Assembly: GCA_005281725.1 (NCBI GenBank)
Contig: SSBO01000012.1
Span: 9,833,099 to 9,897,098 of the forward strand
DNA from: Wuchereria bancrofti
Taxonomy: Eukaryota; Nematoda; Chromadorea; Rhabditida; Onchocercidae
Length of the DNA stretch: 64,000 bases
Direction of reading: 5' to 3'
The position numbers and the translations under genes are program-made. This document shows positions 1 through 15,400 of this stretch, in pieces (within the stretch, counting starts at the first letter, position 1; each line of letters starts with the position of its first letter). The notes below the pieces were generated by a model. That model did not search any database and was not told the DNA's origin. It saw only the letters and a program-made list of their open reading frames with translations.

Positions 1-660
1 TGCATAAAAAAATACAATATTACATCATATCTTATTAGCATAATATTATTTGAAAATTTGAACTTAAAATAAATCATAGAAATTGAACAAATCTGCAAAA
101 ATTGAATTAAATTTTTTTTTGAAGCAAAAATATGCAGTCATTCAAAAACAAGGAAATTATTAAAAAAAGATTAAATTTTCCTATTAAAACTAAATTTCAA
201 AAAAAGAAATCATATGTAATAATTATCAAAAGTTTTGATTTTATTTTTTTTTTAGGAACTTTTAAAATTTTTGAATAAAGAAAAAAATGTTAAATTGTGG
301 TAACAATATATGATACAATTATCAATTAATACATCAATTATGCATTTTTCATTTAAAATGTTCCATTCAAATTATGATCAATTAGAAAATTTAAAAATTA
401 CGTAGAAAAAGCAAAAGCAAGGTGTTTAGAACTAATTTCACAGCAATTCTCATATCAATAATAATAATTGTAGTAGTAGAAGTAATAGTATTAATAATAA
501 TAATAATGACAACAATAATAATAATAGTAATAATAATGATAATAATAACAATGCCAATAATAACAGCATTAGGTAATATGAAGAATAATATTACAAATTC
601 TCAAATAATCTAAGGAATGCATCAATTAGTCGATAATTAATTAATTACATTTAATTTTAC
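1..660. other. Left flank, presumed intron of the lectin gene
   Basis: AT-rich sequence with A/T homopolymers and an imperfect AAT/AGT triplet tract at about 455-570. I could not find the remaining lectin-domain exons on the minus strand here. The open frame at 422-613 on the plus strand is only the triplet repeat read as Ile-rich peptide. Confidence 0.5.
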
Positions 661-1249
661 CTGGAACAAAATAATAATGCTTGTGGCCATGATCGTTCAA
701 CTGTATATACCCGAAAGCATTTTGACCTGTATTTTTCCCATCCTTGTGCACATTCCAAACCAATATCTGATACTGTATATTTTGAATCAGTCACATTTTT
801 CAAACCATTTCCCTGAAAATTTTTAGCCAAAATTCAAAATCAACAATACAATTTTATAATTTATTTATATTAATGCAAAAGAAACGAGGAAAAAAGAAAT
901 GAATTTTTTTTTCATTTAATTTTTTTTAAATTCTAACTTGTTCAGCAGTAGTAGTAGTAACAGTAGTAGTAGCAGTACTAGTAGTAGCAGTAGTAGTAGC
1001 AATAGTAGTAGTACTATCAGCAGCAGTAGTAGTAGTTATTGTTGTTGTAATAGCACTAATAGTTGTAGCACCAATAACCGATGATACTGAAACAGCAGTA
1101 GCAGCAATGGTGGTAGTATTATTATCCGTAAAAATTGTTGCAATTACAAAATTTTGTTGTAGTAATAATAGCAATATTAATGATAATGATAATCGTAATC
1201 GTTGTTTTTGTGGTGTAACGAACAAATGATATTGTTGAAAAATTATCAT
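661..1249 (-). CDS. Thr-rich C-type lectin-like protein, 5' part (runs off left edge)
   Basis: Two exons read on the minus strand: 938-1249 and 661-812 (phase 0 junction, donor CAA|GTTAGA, acceptor TTTTCAG). Exon 1 encodes a hydrophobic signal or signal-anchor segment (LSLSLILLLLLQQNFVIATI, about residues 20-39) and then about 60 residues made mostly of Thr, Ala, Ile and Ser, mucin-like. Exon 2 opens a C-type lectin fold: C-A-Q-G-W, a second Cys about ten residues on (KCFRVYT), then SWPQALLFC, which matches the family pattern C..GW....C[FY].......W..A...C. The exon ends in a donor (TCCAG|GTAAAA), so the rest of the lectin domain should lie to the left of the window. The start at 1249 is the first in-frame Met, but the open frame continues upstream to about 1360, so an extra 5' exon is possible. 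Family knowledge: secreted or membrane lectins bind glycans. Ligand unknown. Confidence 0.68.
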
Positions 1250-1985
1250 GGTTGATAATAATGATAATAATAGATGGTCGAAGCGTACTTGTGCACATAT
1301 ACCACCCAATGCAGTAAATAATGGGGCGTCAATGTCGCTAGGCGCGTCTATCGGTTGAGTTGTTTAGGCTGTCTTACGGATTTTGCAATCAGGGCAAGAA
1401 GAAGAAGATGAGAGAAATAGTCCAGTTGACCTCATTAATTTGACCTTCCATTTGCTTCATTTCAACCTTCAAATTAAATGAGAGAATGTGCCACCTTGTC
1501 TTCCATTAAAATTCTCACAACAACAATCATTACCAGAGATAGATATAAGTATATCATTTTATCCTAATTCATCATCATTTCTTACCATCTTTTCCTCTCT
1601 TCTTATCTTCTTTTATCTTTTATATCATTCTCTTTTCATCTTCATCTATTTCAAATATCAAAATCACAAGCTAATATTTTCACTTCATCATCATACTTTC
1701 ACAAAATTTTCATTTTCACCATCCTATTAGTTGATCAGTTATATATCATTGAGTGAAATGATTGTTTATGGCACAATAATGATGATGATACATATAAGAA
1801 TGATAAATACAACATATCAAATGGCTCAATCACTATCACATTTTGATAATCTTTTTCAATTGTTAATTTAATTTCTATACATTTATTAACTAATTCCTTT
1901 TGTTCCATTCATTCTTTCTAACAAAAAGAAAAAAGGAAAAATTTCCTTTTTTATTTTGATTTTTAATTACTTCAACAAATCATTT

Positions 1986-2095
<110 letters not shown>

Positions 2096-5000
2096 ATAAT
2101 ATTTATAATTTGTATATTTTAAATGATAATGATTGCTATCATTTTCTATCAAACTTTTAATTGCATAAAAAATAAGGATCGAGTACGGATTTTGCTGAAA
2201 TATGTATCTTGATAAAACCGTTATTAATTTTTTCCTTTTCTTTTTTTCTTTTTTTCAAAGAACTATCACATTAATTTTATTATTTTGCATACTCATGAAA
2301 AAAATTCAAATTTTTGACATTATTTCAACAAAATTCAAGTTTTTGAATAATCTTTATGTTATATTTTTAAATTACACGAACTTTTTTTGAGTTACATCTC
2401 ATTTTTTTTCGTTTTTCCTCTTCCTACCAATCTTTTACAAATTTCTCTTTTTGTATTTTAAAACACTTATCTGATTTGTTCCGGAGTAATTTTCGGAAAA
2501 ACTCAATTAACAAATATTATTATAGCATGTGTTAAACATTTCAAAAGACTTAATAAATGTAATGGGATATTTAAATTTGATTTTCTGTGATTTAATTATC
2601 TTGAATTAATTAAATAATTTGATTATTTAAATACAACTAGCAGTTCCTAGTTCTTACTGCAGTTATTACAGTTTTCTTTTGAGGTTTTTCTTTTTTCCTG
2701 CAACATTTTAAAGGATAATATACTAGCAAAATGAATGAAAAAAGAAGCATTACAGGTAAATCTAAGTGAAAACAATAAAGCAATTTTGTTTGTGATAACT
2801 TTTATCAACAACAATTCAACTATTGAATAATCATTTTTTGTTTTCTTTCTTTGCTTTTAAAAAAATTCATAATATTGCGATAAATTTTGTCACATATGTG
2901 TGAAATATAGTAAAGATGGACAATTTGAAATAAAACAGACTGTTCAATGAAAGCAAAACAAGTAAACTGATATTAGCATTTTTATTCAAATATTATTTTT
3001 CTAACTGAAATGAAAAAGTATGAGAAAAAATATCGATAAAATAATAAAGAAGGTGTCAGTAATGAAAATTGAAAGTGGTTGCTAACTGATATGAAATGAA
3101 TATTAATATCAGCGAACTGATGTTTTTCATGATGAATACAGTGAAACCAGTTAGATAACTTGTGCCGATATCTTCCATGTACAAATTAACTGGGATAACC
3201 ACAATTAATAATAATAATAACAGTAATAATAATAATAAAAATAATAATAATAATAACAGTAATGATAACAAATAATAAATAAATAAGAACGGTAACAACA
3301 ACAATAACAATAATAACAATAATTTTCATTTCCCGCAAACATGACTTTTTGATTTAATATAAATTATTTTACTATACCTTTTTGCATTCCAATAAATTAA
3401 TTCAATGACAATTTAAATGGAAAAAAGAAAGATTTTAAAAACAATACACACACTTACATCCGTCCACGCACACATATGTATTGTATATACATACACTACA
3501 TTGATAAGTATGTTTGCGTAGGTGTAGGTGTGTGGGCGTGTGTTTGTGTATTGCTCCCCTAATTAAATGACCTCTTCCATTGATAAAACACTTTCATCTT
3601 TCTACACTAATTTAATATTTTTTTCTTTTTTGATTGTTAGGATATTAAAGATTTTAAAACAATTTTAAATTTACTAAACAATTTCAAAGAAAAAGGGAGG
3701 AACAAACAATAAATTTGATTTATCACTTAAATTTTATTTATAAAAATACATATATAAGAGAAACAAATGAAATAACTAATTGTCAGGGAAGATTACGAAA
3801 ATTTTCTAAATACGTTTTTTTTCTCTCCCTTTCTCTCTTCTCCTCTTTCTGTCTCTTTCTCTTTTTCTAAAAATTGAGGACAGAATTACAGTGTTTACTA
3901 GCGCAATAATTTTACAGCAAATGATAAATTCATTGATGACTGGAAAAGTTTTTTCAAAAAAAAAATTAATTTGGCATATTTTACATGCAAGTTTTAATAC
4001 TTCAAATGTGATTGCAAAAAAGAAAAGAAAAAAAACGGAAGAAAGAAGGGAAATATGAGGAATTTGTCCAAACATTTAACTTTTACGAATAAATTATAAG
4101 CATATAGAATAATAGTACTTAACGATATTTGAATTTCTATTGATCGATTAAACAGTTTGTAAAACAATATTGGCAGACCTTTAATGCGATGACTAATTTG
4201 ACAAATAAATATAAATCTATGGCTAAAGTTGAATGCAGCAGCTCTTGACGATAGGTAATTATCAAATAAAGATGAGAAAAATGAAGGAAGTACTATAATA
4301 AAGTAGCAAAATTATTAATATGAATGATACAACTTTTCGCTGACCTTAAATATTCTTTGATAATCAAAAATTACACAGTCGATAACTTATCAAATTAGTA
4401 AATATGCAAGAAAGAAAAACGATTACATTGTAAGTAAATATAATTTAAGTATAGAAATAGTATTAACTTCGTTTACTTTTACAGCAAACCTGTCCACTTT
4501 ATTGTTTAGCAAATAGTATGATTGGATGATCGATGACCACGACGAGAAATTGCATACCAATAAAACAGTAAACCACCTAAGTTTATCAATCATTTATGCT
4601 AATTTTCCTTTCTTAATAATCTGCATTTTACATTTTTAACTAATTACCTACTGTCTATCGCATTATTCTTATACTATGCAACAAAAAAAAAGTTATTAAT
4701 TAATTAAATTAGAATGAATGAACTAATGTAAAATATAAAAAATTTTTTAAAATTTATTTAAATATTTTGTTTGGTTGATTATGATTAGATTATTTCAAGA
4801 AATATTAAAAGTCAAATCCAATCATTTAGTGTTTTATTTCGTTCTTTTTTTTCCTTCACACAAAGATTTCTTTTTTTTTTCAGATCAAATAATTCAATGA
4901 TTCAGCCTAGTTGTATTCATTAAACGATATTAATGATATGAAATTATTAACACTACTGAAAATGATACATGAAATCCAAATGCGTATATTTGAATGTATT

Positions 5001-5190
5001 TTTCATTCAAAATTACTGTTTAAGAATTATTAAATGATTTTATTTTTATTACAATAGTACATTTGTTATCTTGTAGAACAATAATGTTATCTGTGATATA
5101 AATCATATAAGAATGATAATATTTCGATTCACTAATTTTGATAAAAGTTTGAAATTTTAGAATAATAAAAAGATATGAAGATTTAAATGA

Positions 5191-5517
5191 TGATGAAATT
5201 TGCATAAAATAGCTTCAAACGTAAAAAAAAAAGATTTCACTTCATTATTTGTCTATTACAGTGTTATAAATCATTTAAAATTGAAAGTAATGAAATTTGA
5301 TGAGAAAGTTAGTATGGACAATTCGGCAGGAATAAGACAATTCCCGACGAAAATAATTCGGACATATTGTTGAGATTGTATAACTCATCACAGTGACATA
5401 AGCATATTCTCATCCATTAAGGATGAACAATAATTTTTGTGAAAATTTACAGTCATATTCAATCTTGTAATCACTCTTGCATATACGTCTAATCTTCCGA
5501 TTTCTAATTTCATAAAA
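5191..5517 (+). repeat. Dispersed repeat, copy A (327 bp)
   Basis: Nearly identical, in the same orientation, to 61505-61839. The main difference is an 8-bp segment (GTTTCAAA) present in the right copy and absent here. Similarity begins at about TGAYGAAATTTGC and ends at TTTCATAAAA; sequence outside differs. It has no long open frame. The two ends share only a short inverted ATGAAATT, so I cannot assign it to a transposon family. Confidence 0.93.
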
Positions 5518-6796
5518 CTGATCTTTTTTCCGGATCATCTAATTTCAGGCATTCAAATTGATATACTATTATTTGCTCAATTTACAAATATAATAATAAT
5601 AGCATGCTACTAAATATTTTTGAATTCTGAGAAATTTATTCATTTCAAGAAAAAAATATATTTTCATAAGCAAATATAACGTCCCAATTGATTTGACACT
5701 ACTTCAAATACCTTAAAATTTTGATGAAAACTTTTTTTTTAATGAAAACAATGTAGACATTTTTTTTTCACGTGAAAATTTACAAACGGATATTAACAAC
5801 CAGTTTTATATATTTGAGCTGTAGGGAAAACATATACTGCCGCATGTGTATTATCTTATCGAATTTGGAAAATAGGTTTATGAGGTATTATTCATTCCTT
5901 TCGTTAATCAATTTTGTTCAAAAGAAAACGCAAATCAGTAATATACTTCAGTGTAAATAATTTCATCATTTCAATTATTCATTTTAAATGAATCATTTGT
6001 AATACAATCAAACATGAGATACAGTTAACTGTCTTGGAGTATTTTTATTACCTTTTATGATGATTTCTTTCCTTTTTTTTGTAACATCATCAGTGATAAT
6101 TTAAAAAAAATAACTTACATAATCAAATAAATGAGATAATAAGAGAAAAATAAAGAAAGTCAAAATAGACTGTAATATTTGTTTTTTATTCAAAAATATT
6201 CAGAATTATGATAATTTTTTAAATATTACAATAAATTTAGCAAAAAAAAGAAACAAATTTGCAAAACTGCATCAAAAATTTGTAAATATCTCAACGACTC
6301 AACAATTTTTTCTTTTCCATTAACATCCATTCTTTTACTAATTTCTTCTCTATATCTTTTAATAATAGATAAAACATAAAATTTCAGCACTATAAACCAA
6401 AAAAGAATAAAAACAAAATAGTTATGTGAAAGAAATTAAAATTAGTCAAAGACTTCTATACTACGAATAATACGTGTACGTAACAGTAGTAGAAGTAGAG
6501 TAAATTAATCGGATTTTCTAAAATACCGTAAGGAACTAATGACACTTAAATTTTGCTCCATTCAACTCAACAACATTAAAATAAGTTCATTCTTAACCAA
6601 TGATAATTTAAACATATAATTTCTTCTACCATTGTGAAATTCATGAATTCTGAAGAATTTGAAATATCAGACAAATGCAATACGGTTATGTTGTATTCAA
6701 CTACAAAGAACAATTAAAAAAATGAGAAAAAAACAAACAACAACCGGCAAAAATTAAATTATGATAACGAATCTGATATAACACAGATAAATGTTT

Positions 6797-9162
<2,366 letters not shown>

Positions 9163-9492
9163 ATCTAAACTATATTACTTTTCCTTCATATAAACCTTTG
9201 ACATGTATTATTTTCAGTGCCATTTCAAGATTATCACTTTCGTCCTCTTCGCTTTTCCTTCCATATTTTCTTCTTACACCCATAATGGTCATGGAATTCG
9301 GTTTAAACAAGTAAAATTTTTGAATATTTAAAATCAAACTATAAACTTTTTACATCGTTTTCCTTTCCATTTTTAAAATCATTGACTTCAACATTCATGA
9401 AACAAAAATATATATTAATGAAACCGAAAAAGGCGATCAGTGATATTCATAGAGTATTAAATAAACAGATATGTCGAAACAATTTATTGAAT
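9163..9492 (-). other. Intercistronic region between intersectin and erlin
   Basis: 330 bp separate the intersectin stop (TGA, 9493-9495) from the erlin ATG. A poly(A) signal AATAAA (minus strand, 9483-9488) falls within a few bases of the intersectin stop. A splice acceptor sits at 9165-9166 just before the erlin ATG. This arrangement fits a two-gene nematode operon with trans-splicing of the downstream cistron; that is inference. Confidence 0.5.
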
Positions 9493-12400
9493 TCAATAGA
9501 ATAATTGTACAACGAATTTGAGAATTACACGAGGTCGTAAATTTGATATATCGCCTGATTCACAATCAAATTGTTTTGACATTGGACCACGATGCATTGT
9601 TGCAGCTGTTAACAAATCGGCCATTGCAATTCTACTGCTACCTGAAATTTTCAAAATATATTAATGAACGGGAAATATTAAAACTTCTTTGTTAAAGCAT
9701 TGTAATATTGTAGTATGGAAATATTTGAAATCTCGTGTCAATTGGAAAGAATTCATCGTTTCGTCGTTTTTAAAAAGTTTCATCAAAACAATTTATGTGT
9801 CAAAAAAAAGATGGTTAGCAAAAGATAGCCGTGCGCAAGAATGAGAAAATTTGAAAGAATTATTGCTATATAAGGTTACAAAGCTATATCTTTTCGCTAT
9901 GATAGATTAATTTAATGGTTAAAAATAATGGATTATGAGAAATTTAAGGAAATGATAGTTATACCTGACAAACTTATAAATTATATTCTTAAAAAAAAGA
10001 AAGGGAAAAATTGATCCAAATATAATAATAAGCAATTGGTATAAAGTTTATCTTTCAATTATGATTAAATCATGCCAAACGTACCTGCACAAAGATCTGG
10101 CGAAAAGATTCGATTGAGAAAAATTGCTACTTCAAAAAAATCATCATAAGCAGTTTTATAAATAGGCAGTTGTGTCGTACAAAGATGCTCTTTTTTGTTC
10201 ATATCAACATCAGCATAGGTTAATGATTGACCGATTTGAAATTTGCACAATATTGATTGGGTTCCCAATAATCTTAATGCACTGTCGACGTTTAGAATGC
10301 AAACTAGTTCAACGAAAAGTCGACCTTGTTCAGACATATAGGATAATGATGACTTCTGAAGAAATCTTTTGATTGATAAAAAAAAAAAAAAACATAAAAA
10401 TACCTGATAAATGTTGAAAAATTTTTAAAAGAATTGAAAAATTTTATTCAAATGAAAAACTAATCCATTCTATGCTCGTTTGTCATATGCAAAAATATGA
10501 CAAACTTTTGTTATTTGGCACTGATTACGATATTCATTAATGGCTTTTTCAATTTGTGCAATCCAAAATAATCGAGCATTCCGATTTGGTGCACGTAATA
10601 TCACAGAAAATTCACCTAAAATCTAGATGAGCAAATATTAATCTAACAAAGCAGAAATCATTAATAATGCAGTAACAAACCGGATTTTACAAGATAACTC
10701 ATGTAAGCAGAAAAATTCAGAAAATTCAAAAAACGCTAACCAGAGCGAAATTCAAACGAACAATCATCCATTTCCTTATTCTGTATAATTTTAGCATTTT
10801 CCAACAACAAAGGTGTCTTGTAAAGATTCAACTGTAATTCACTTGTTTTGGTAATCCTGAATTCCTCCAACTATAATAAAATTATATGAAACTTTCAAGA
10901 ATTTTAGTTTGTTACATTCTCATTAATATGATCTATTTTTGCTCTCATTATAATCTATGTTTCGTACTTCCATCATTGAGTGCTTTGCAAAATTTAACAT
11001 TTTTCTGATACGTAAATCAGGTCATAGTTTTCCTTAGCTGTTGTCCAGTATATTACCATGATCTGACTAAATGTATATAAATATAATTCGTTAACCTTTT
11101 ATTAGTCCAGCTTTGGATTATTGTTAAAATACAGCTACTCATAAAAAGAGATAAAAATGCTGAAACCTGTTCGATTGGTTCTAGGGGTGTTGTTAGCATC
11201 AAAAAATCATTGAATAATAAAGCAACTAATATTTTCCCATTTAACTGCTTCTGCAAAGCACCAGAATGTAGGAGACATCGCGGTCCAACTTTACTGAAAT
11301 TAATATTTATAAAAATCTAAAGCTGATGCATCTTTTAATCTTGCAATTTTCTAAATCTATTCAATTTCAAAAGCAATTTTCTAAATTTATTTAATTTCAA
11401 ACTTAGATTTAAACATCAAAGTACCGTGTAGAAGACGGGAAAACAATAGGTGGTTGTATAGCTTCACAATGAATGTGTTGTTGAGCCCAAATGAGCATAC
11501 TTGAACTATCCAATGCACTGATAACATCGTTAATTTCGGTACATAATAACTTCAACAGTTCGTGCGCTTTTTCAAGATTCTAGATAAAAAAGTATTTACT
11601 TTAGAAACAACCATAAATGTAATTCACAGATTTTAGAAAACTAAAACAATTAAAAATTTGAGAGAAAGAAATATTGACAAAGTTTGCAACGCAACCTTGC
11701 GTTTAGAATCACTTGGATTCGTATATTTGACAAGCTTTTCAAAAATTAACGGATAACGAGTAATACGATTCATTGGCAAAAGCAAAAAGTAGCTAAAGTT
11801 TATTCCATTTGTCTTTATACAGCATGAACGATACGCCTGAAATATAATTTTGAAAAATTGAAGATTATAGTATAGTATAGTAGCGAGCTAAAAAAAAATC
11901 AAAGGAAAGAGAATACTTGTCTAAATGAAACATTGTTGTGCTCTAGTTCGTTTAACATTTCCAATGCTGCTTGTTGTTTCGAGCAAAATTCAACATAAGC
12001 ACGAAGTGAATCAAAATTCTCCACAAATACATCACCTCAAAAAAAAAATCATTATATAAACGTTGCATAAACAATCAAGAAATTTCTCGACAACCAATTC
12101 ACAGAGAGACAATTCATTAGAATGAATTCCGAAAAAAAAAATTTGATAACAAGAGAAAGAAATGATTTGTATTCGACAAAGAACAAGTTTGAATTTATTG
12201 AACAACGAATCCTAATTCTAATTACCAATATACAGTTTAGAAAAAAAGAGCCAAGAAGTATATGAAATCGCATTCATGTACTGAACTCAAATTTAAGTCT
12301 GCATCATCCTCAATCTCAATCATTTCCTTTTCTTATATTACATAATATATTACTTACATTACTTAACATTTAATATACTTTTCCATTAATTAAACGAATA

Positions 12401-15400
12401 AAAACAAAAAGGAAACTAACCAGGTGACAGTTTTTTAAGTGCATTAGCAATAGACGTAGATACAGAAATAAGTTGTTCAAAGTTTAAAAATAACTGGCTT
12501 GCAAGATTAGTACTAATTATGTCTTTTAATCCTTGAGAGAATACTTCATAGCACTGTGTTAGGTCATGACAATATTTCACTTCTGTGTCCAACAATTCCT
12601 GAAAAATCCTTTTGTTTTTTACAAAATATACAATGATTTTTACTAGCATTGACATACGACAAAAAAAAAAGATTTGGAAATTTTTATTAATTCGAGACGC
12701 ATTATATCATATTACAAACCTAATTAATAGGTAATAAACGTCCTGAATAAACTTCAATTTAACTTTAATTCAAAAAGCTTCAATTAGATAGAACTGGTGA
12801 TAAATAATTATATAAAATAAAATGATAAAAAGAATAAACATACCTTTGCAACTTTTTGGCATTTCGAAGCAACAATGGGATATTGCTCAGTGGTGGTTGT
12901 AACAGATTGATTATGCAAAGATGTCACTGAATTTAAAGACACTTCGATGCTTGGTTGTATAGTTTTGCTGAATTAATTAGTAACCATCAAATATTTTAAA
13001 CTTTTAAACGTAACTAATCTAAAAGACAAAAGTGTATCATTAGAAATTAACTGATGAAGTATCGATAGAATTCACATTAATTTTACTTTTGAATTTAGCA
13101 AATTTAATAAAACTTAATATTCTATCATCATATCTTACTTTATCAAAAAAAAAATCATTAATCGCTTTATATATAACAAAATGTAACTCTCAAGTATTTC
13201 TAATCTCTTTACATTCTAACAATGTAGTTCAATCACTGTCAGAATAATATTTTGTGCTATTTCGAAATTTGATGAGAGATAAGAATGATTTAGCTTATAT
13301 ATGTGAGTAGTCATGACTAATTCACCCACTCATCATGTATGTCGGAAGGAAATATAATTATATCAAAACCATTTTAAGACAACCACCATCTTTTCCGATT
13401 CACAATATATCCAATTTAATAAAATTGGTGTAAATGAATTTCACGTTATCACTTACGCGCAAAGGAAATTATGCAAGAGTTAATATATTTTCAATCATAA
13501 AACTACATGTTGGTTTTATTTTATCAAAATTGTTCAAATTATTTCAATTTTATATAATTTTCTCTCATTCTAGTTGAAATTTAAACATTAAAAAGCAATG
13601 TTTGAAAAATAAGATGAAAAGGAAAATAAATAATTATAAATTCAAGTTATGTGGAAATGTTCCAATAACATAAAATATTCTTGAATTTAATTTTAAAGTT
13701 AATCATACATCAACTTCCAATTTTCATGTTTATATTTTATTACTTCACCTATAATTTTTATATAAATCTATTTACTTCTTCAATATTTCACAATTAAAGA
13801 TAGGTAAGACATTAAAGAATCTATTGTTTCAGACCACCGTTTTTACACGGTACTTTAATAGAAAAGAGAAAATACAAACAACTTAAATCCGCCGAAACCT
13901 TTTCATTCCTCTTTCTGCTAAATGTTCACTTGTTCTACAATATATCGAATTTCTGAGATGCATCCAGAAAAGATATTATATGATATAAATGCATCCAGTA
14001 AATTTAAGAAATTAAGAATAACTAAAAATTCTGAAATGTAACACCTGTATTTGAATCATGGAAAATTAATAGTCCTCTACAAAATCGCTGAAGTCAAATC
14101 CATAAATTTCTTCTCCAAATAACATAACAAAAATCATATCAATTCATGGAATTCTAAAATTTGATTATCACCTTTTTATTTGAATAGCATCCATCCAAAT
14201 CCTTCTATAGTATAATTTGCTCTGGTAACGTGCACACCTTTTTCTTTTGAATGTTGTACAAAATCAATTTTCATAAACATAAAATTTATCCGTATTAGTC
14301 CAGTGTTTTTTAAATTACAAGTGCAAAATATGCAAATAATAGCCTTCACCTTATGCCATTAAGCATGTTAATCTTAGTCTAGAATTTTCAGAAATTTAAA
14401 ATCACGAAAATACTAGAAAGTAAATTACAAAACTAATTAATGGAAAGACAAACTGTGCATGCCTTCCTCTCGCAACATGATTTTTATAGGTTTGTATTAC
14501 ACTTCTATGGAGTGTTTGATAATTTATCACTTTCAGATTTATACGATAGTTTCATGATATTCGAAAGCTTTCTTTTGATGTATCACACATGATTACATCC
14601 AACATAGAGGGCGGTGCAAGGAAATGATCGTAACGATATGATGCTATTAATTTTTGATAGTAAAAATACTAATATGCATCTGCTGCTAATAATAAATTCT
14701 AAAAATTTTGAATTTCTATTTTCTAAAATATGCCATCTTCAAGTCATTTATAACACAATAAGATCAGCAATGGATAAAACACTGGCTTATACTTTTGTAA
14801 TGAAAAGTATCTATCGCTAAATAATCGTTAATGACTTAAGCAGTATCAGTTTGGTCCAAGCTACATAAAATACCTGCGTCATATGAAAAAAAAGGAGTAA
14901 AAGATAGAATAGAGGATTTTAAACAGGTCATATTTATTTAATTATCCTAAATAATTAAATATCCTAGATGAGAAGACCCAGACTTTATTATCAGGATACT
15001 CGCTTGAAGTGTAATGCACACCTAAAAGAAAGAAAATCCAGGAGCAATGCACAATTAATTATAAACTATTTGAAACAATGGCATATTGCATAAAATCATT
15101 CAAGAATTCACTCCAGTCAATATATGCACTCACGGTAATACCAAATGAAACCTAAAATATTTGTCAATGAATTAAGAGATAAATAAAACTTCGAAAATTC
15201 CAAATTAGGGAAGAAAAATTTCCCTATTTCTTCCATGTTTAAATTAATTTTTTGACTGATATAGTTAATGGTCAGTACAGATATGCCATTGCTTGATACC
15301 ATTTTAAGAAGTAAAGCAAGCAGATAAGTTAGGATTAAGCCACAACAAGCAAAAATTTAACTGTTGCAAATAGCTATAATTTTTTTAATTTATAAATATT

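Noticed and set aside
422..613. 63-codon open frame, Ile-rich
   Set aside because: It is the AAT/AGT triplet repeat read in one frame; no exon signals or domain.
3056..3319. 87-codon Leu-rich open frame on the minus strand
   Set aside because: Poly-Leu comes from AAT/AAC triplet repeats read in reverse; not a membrane protein.
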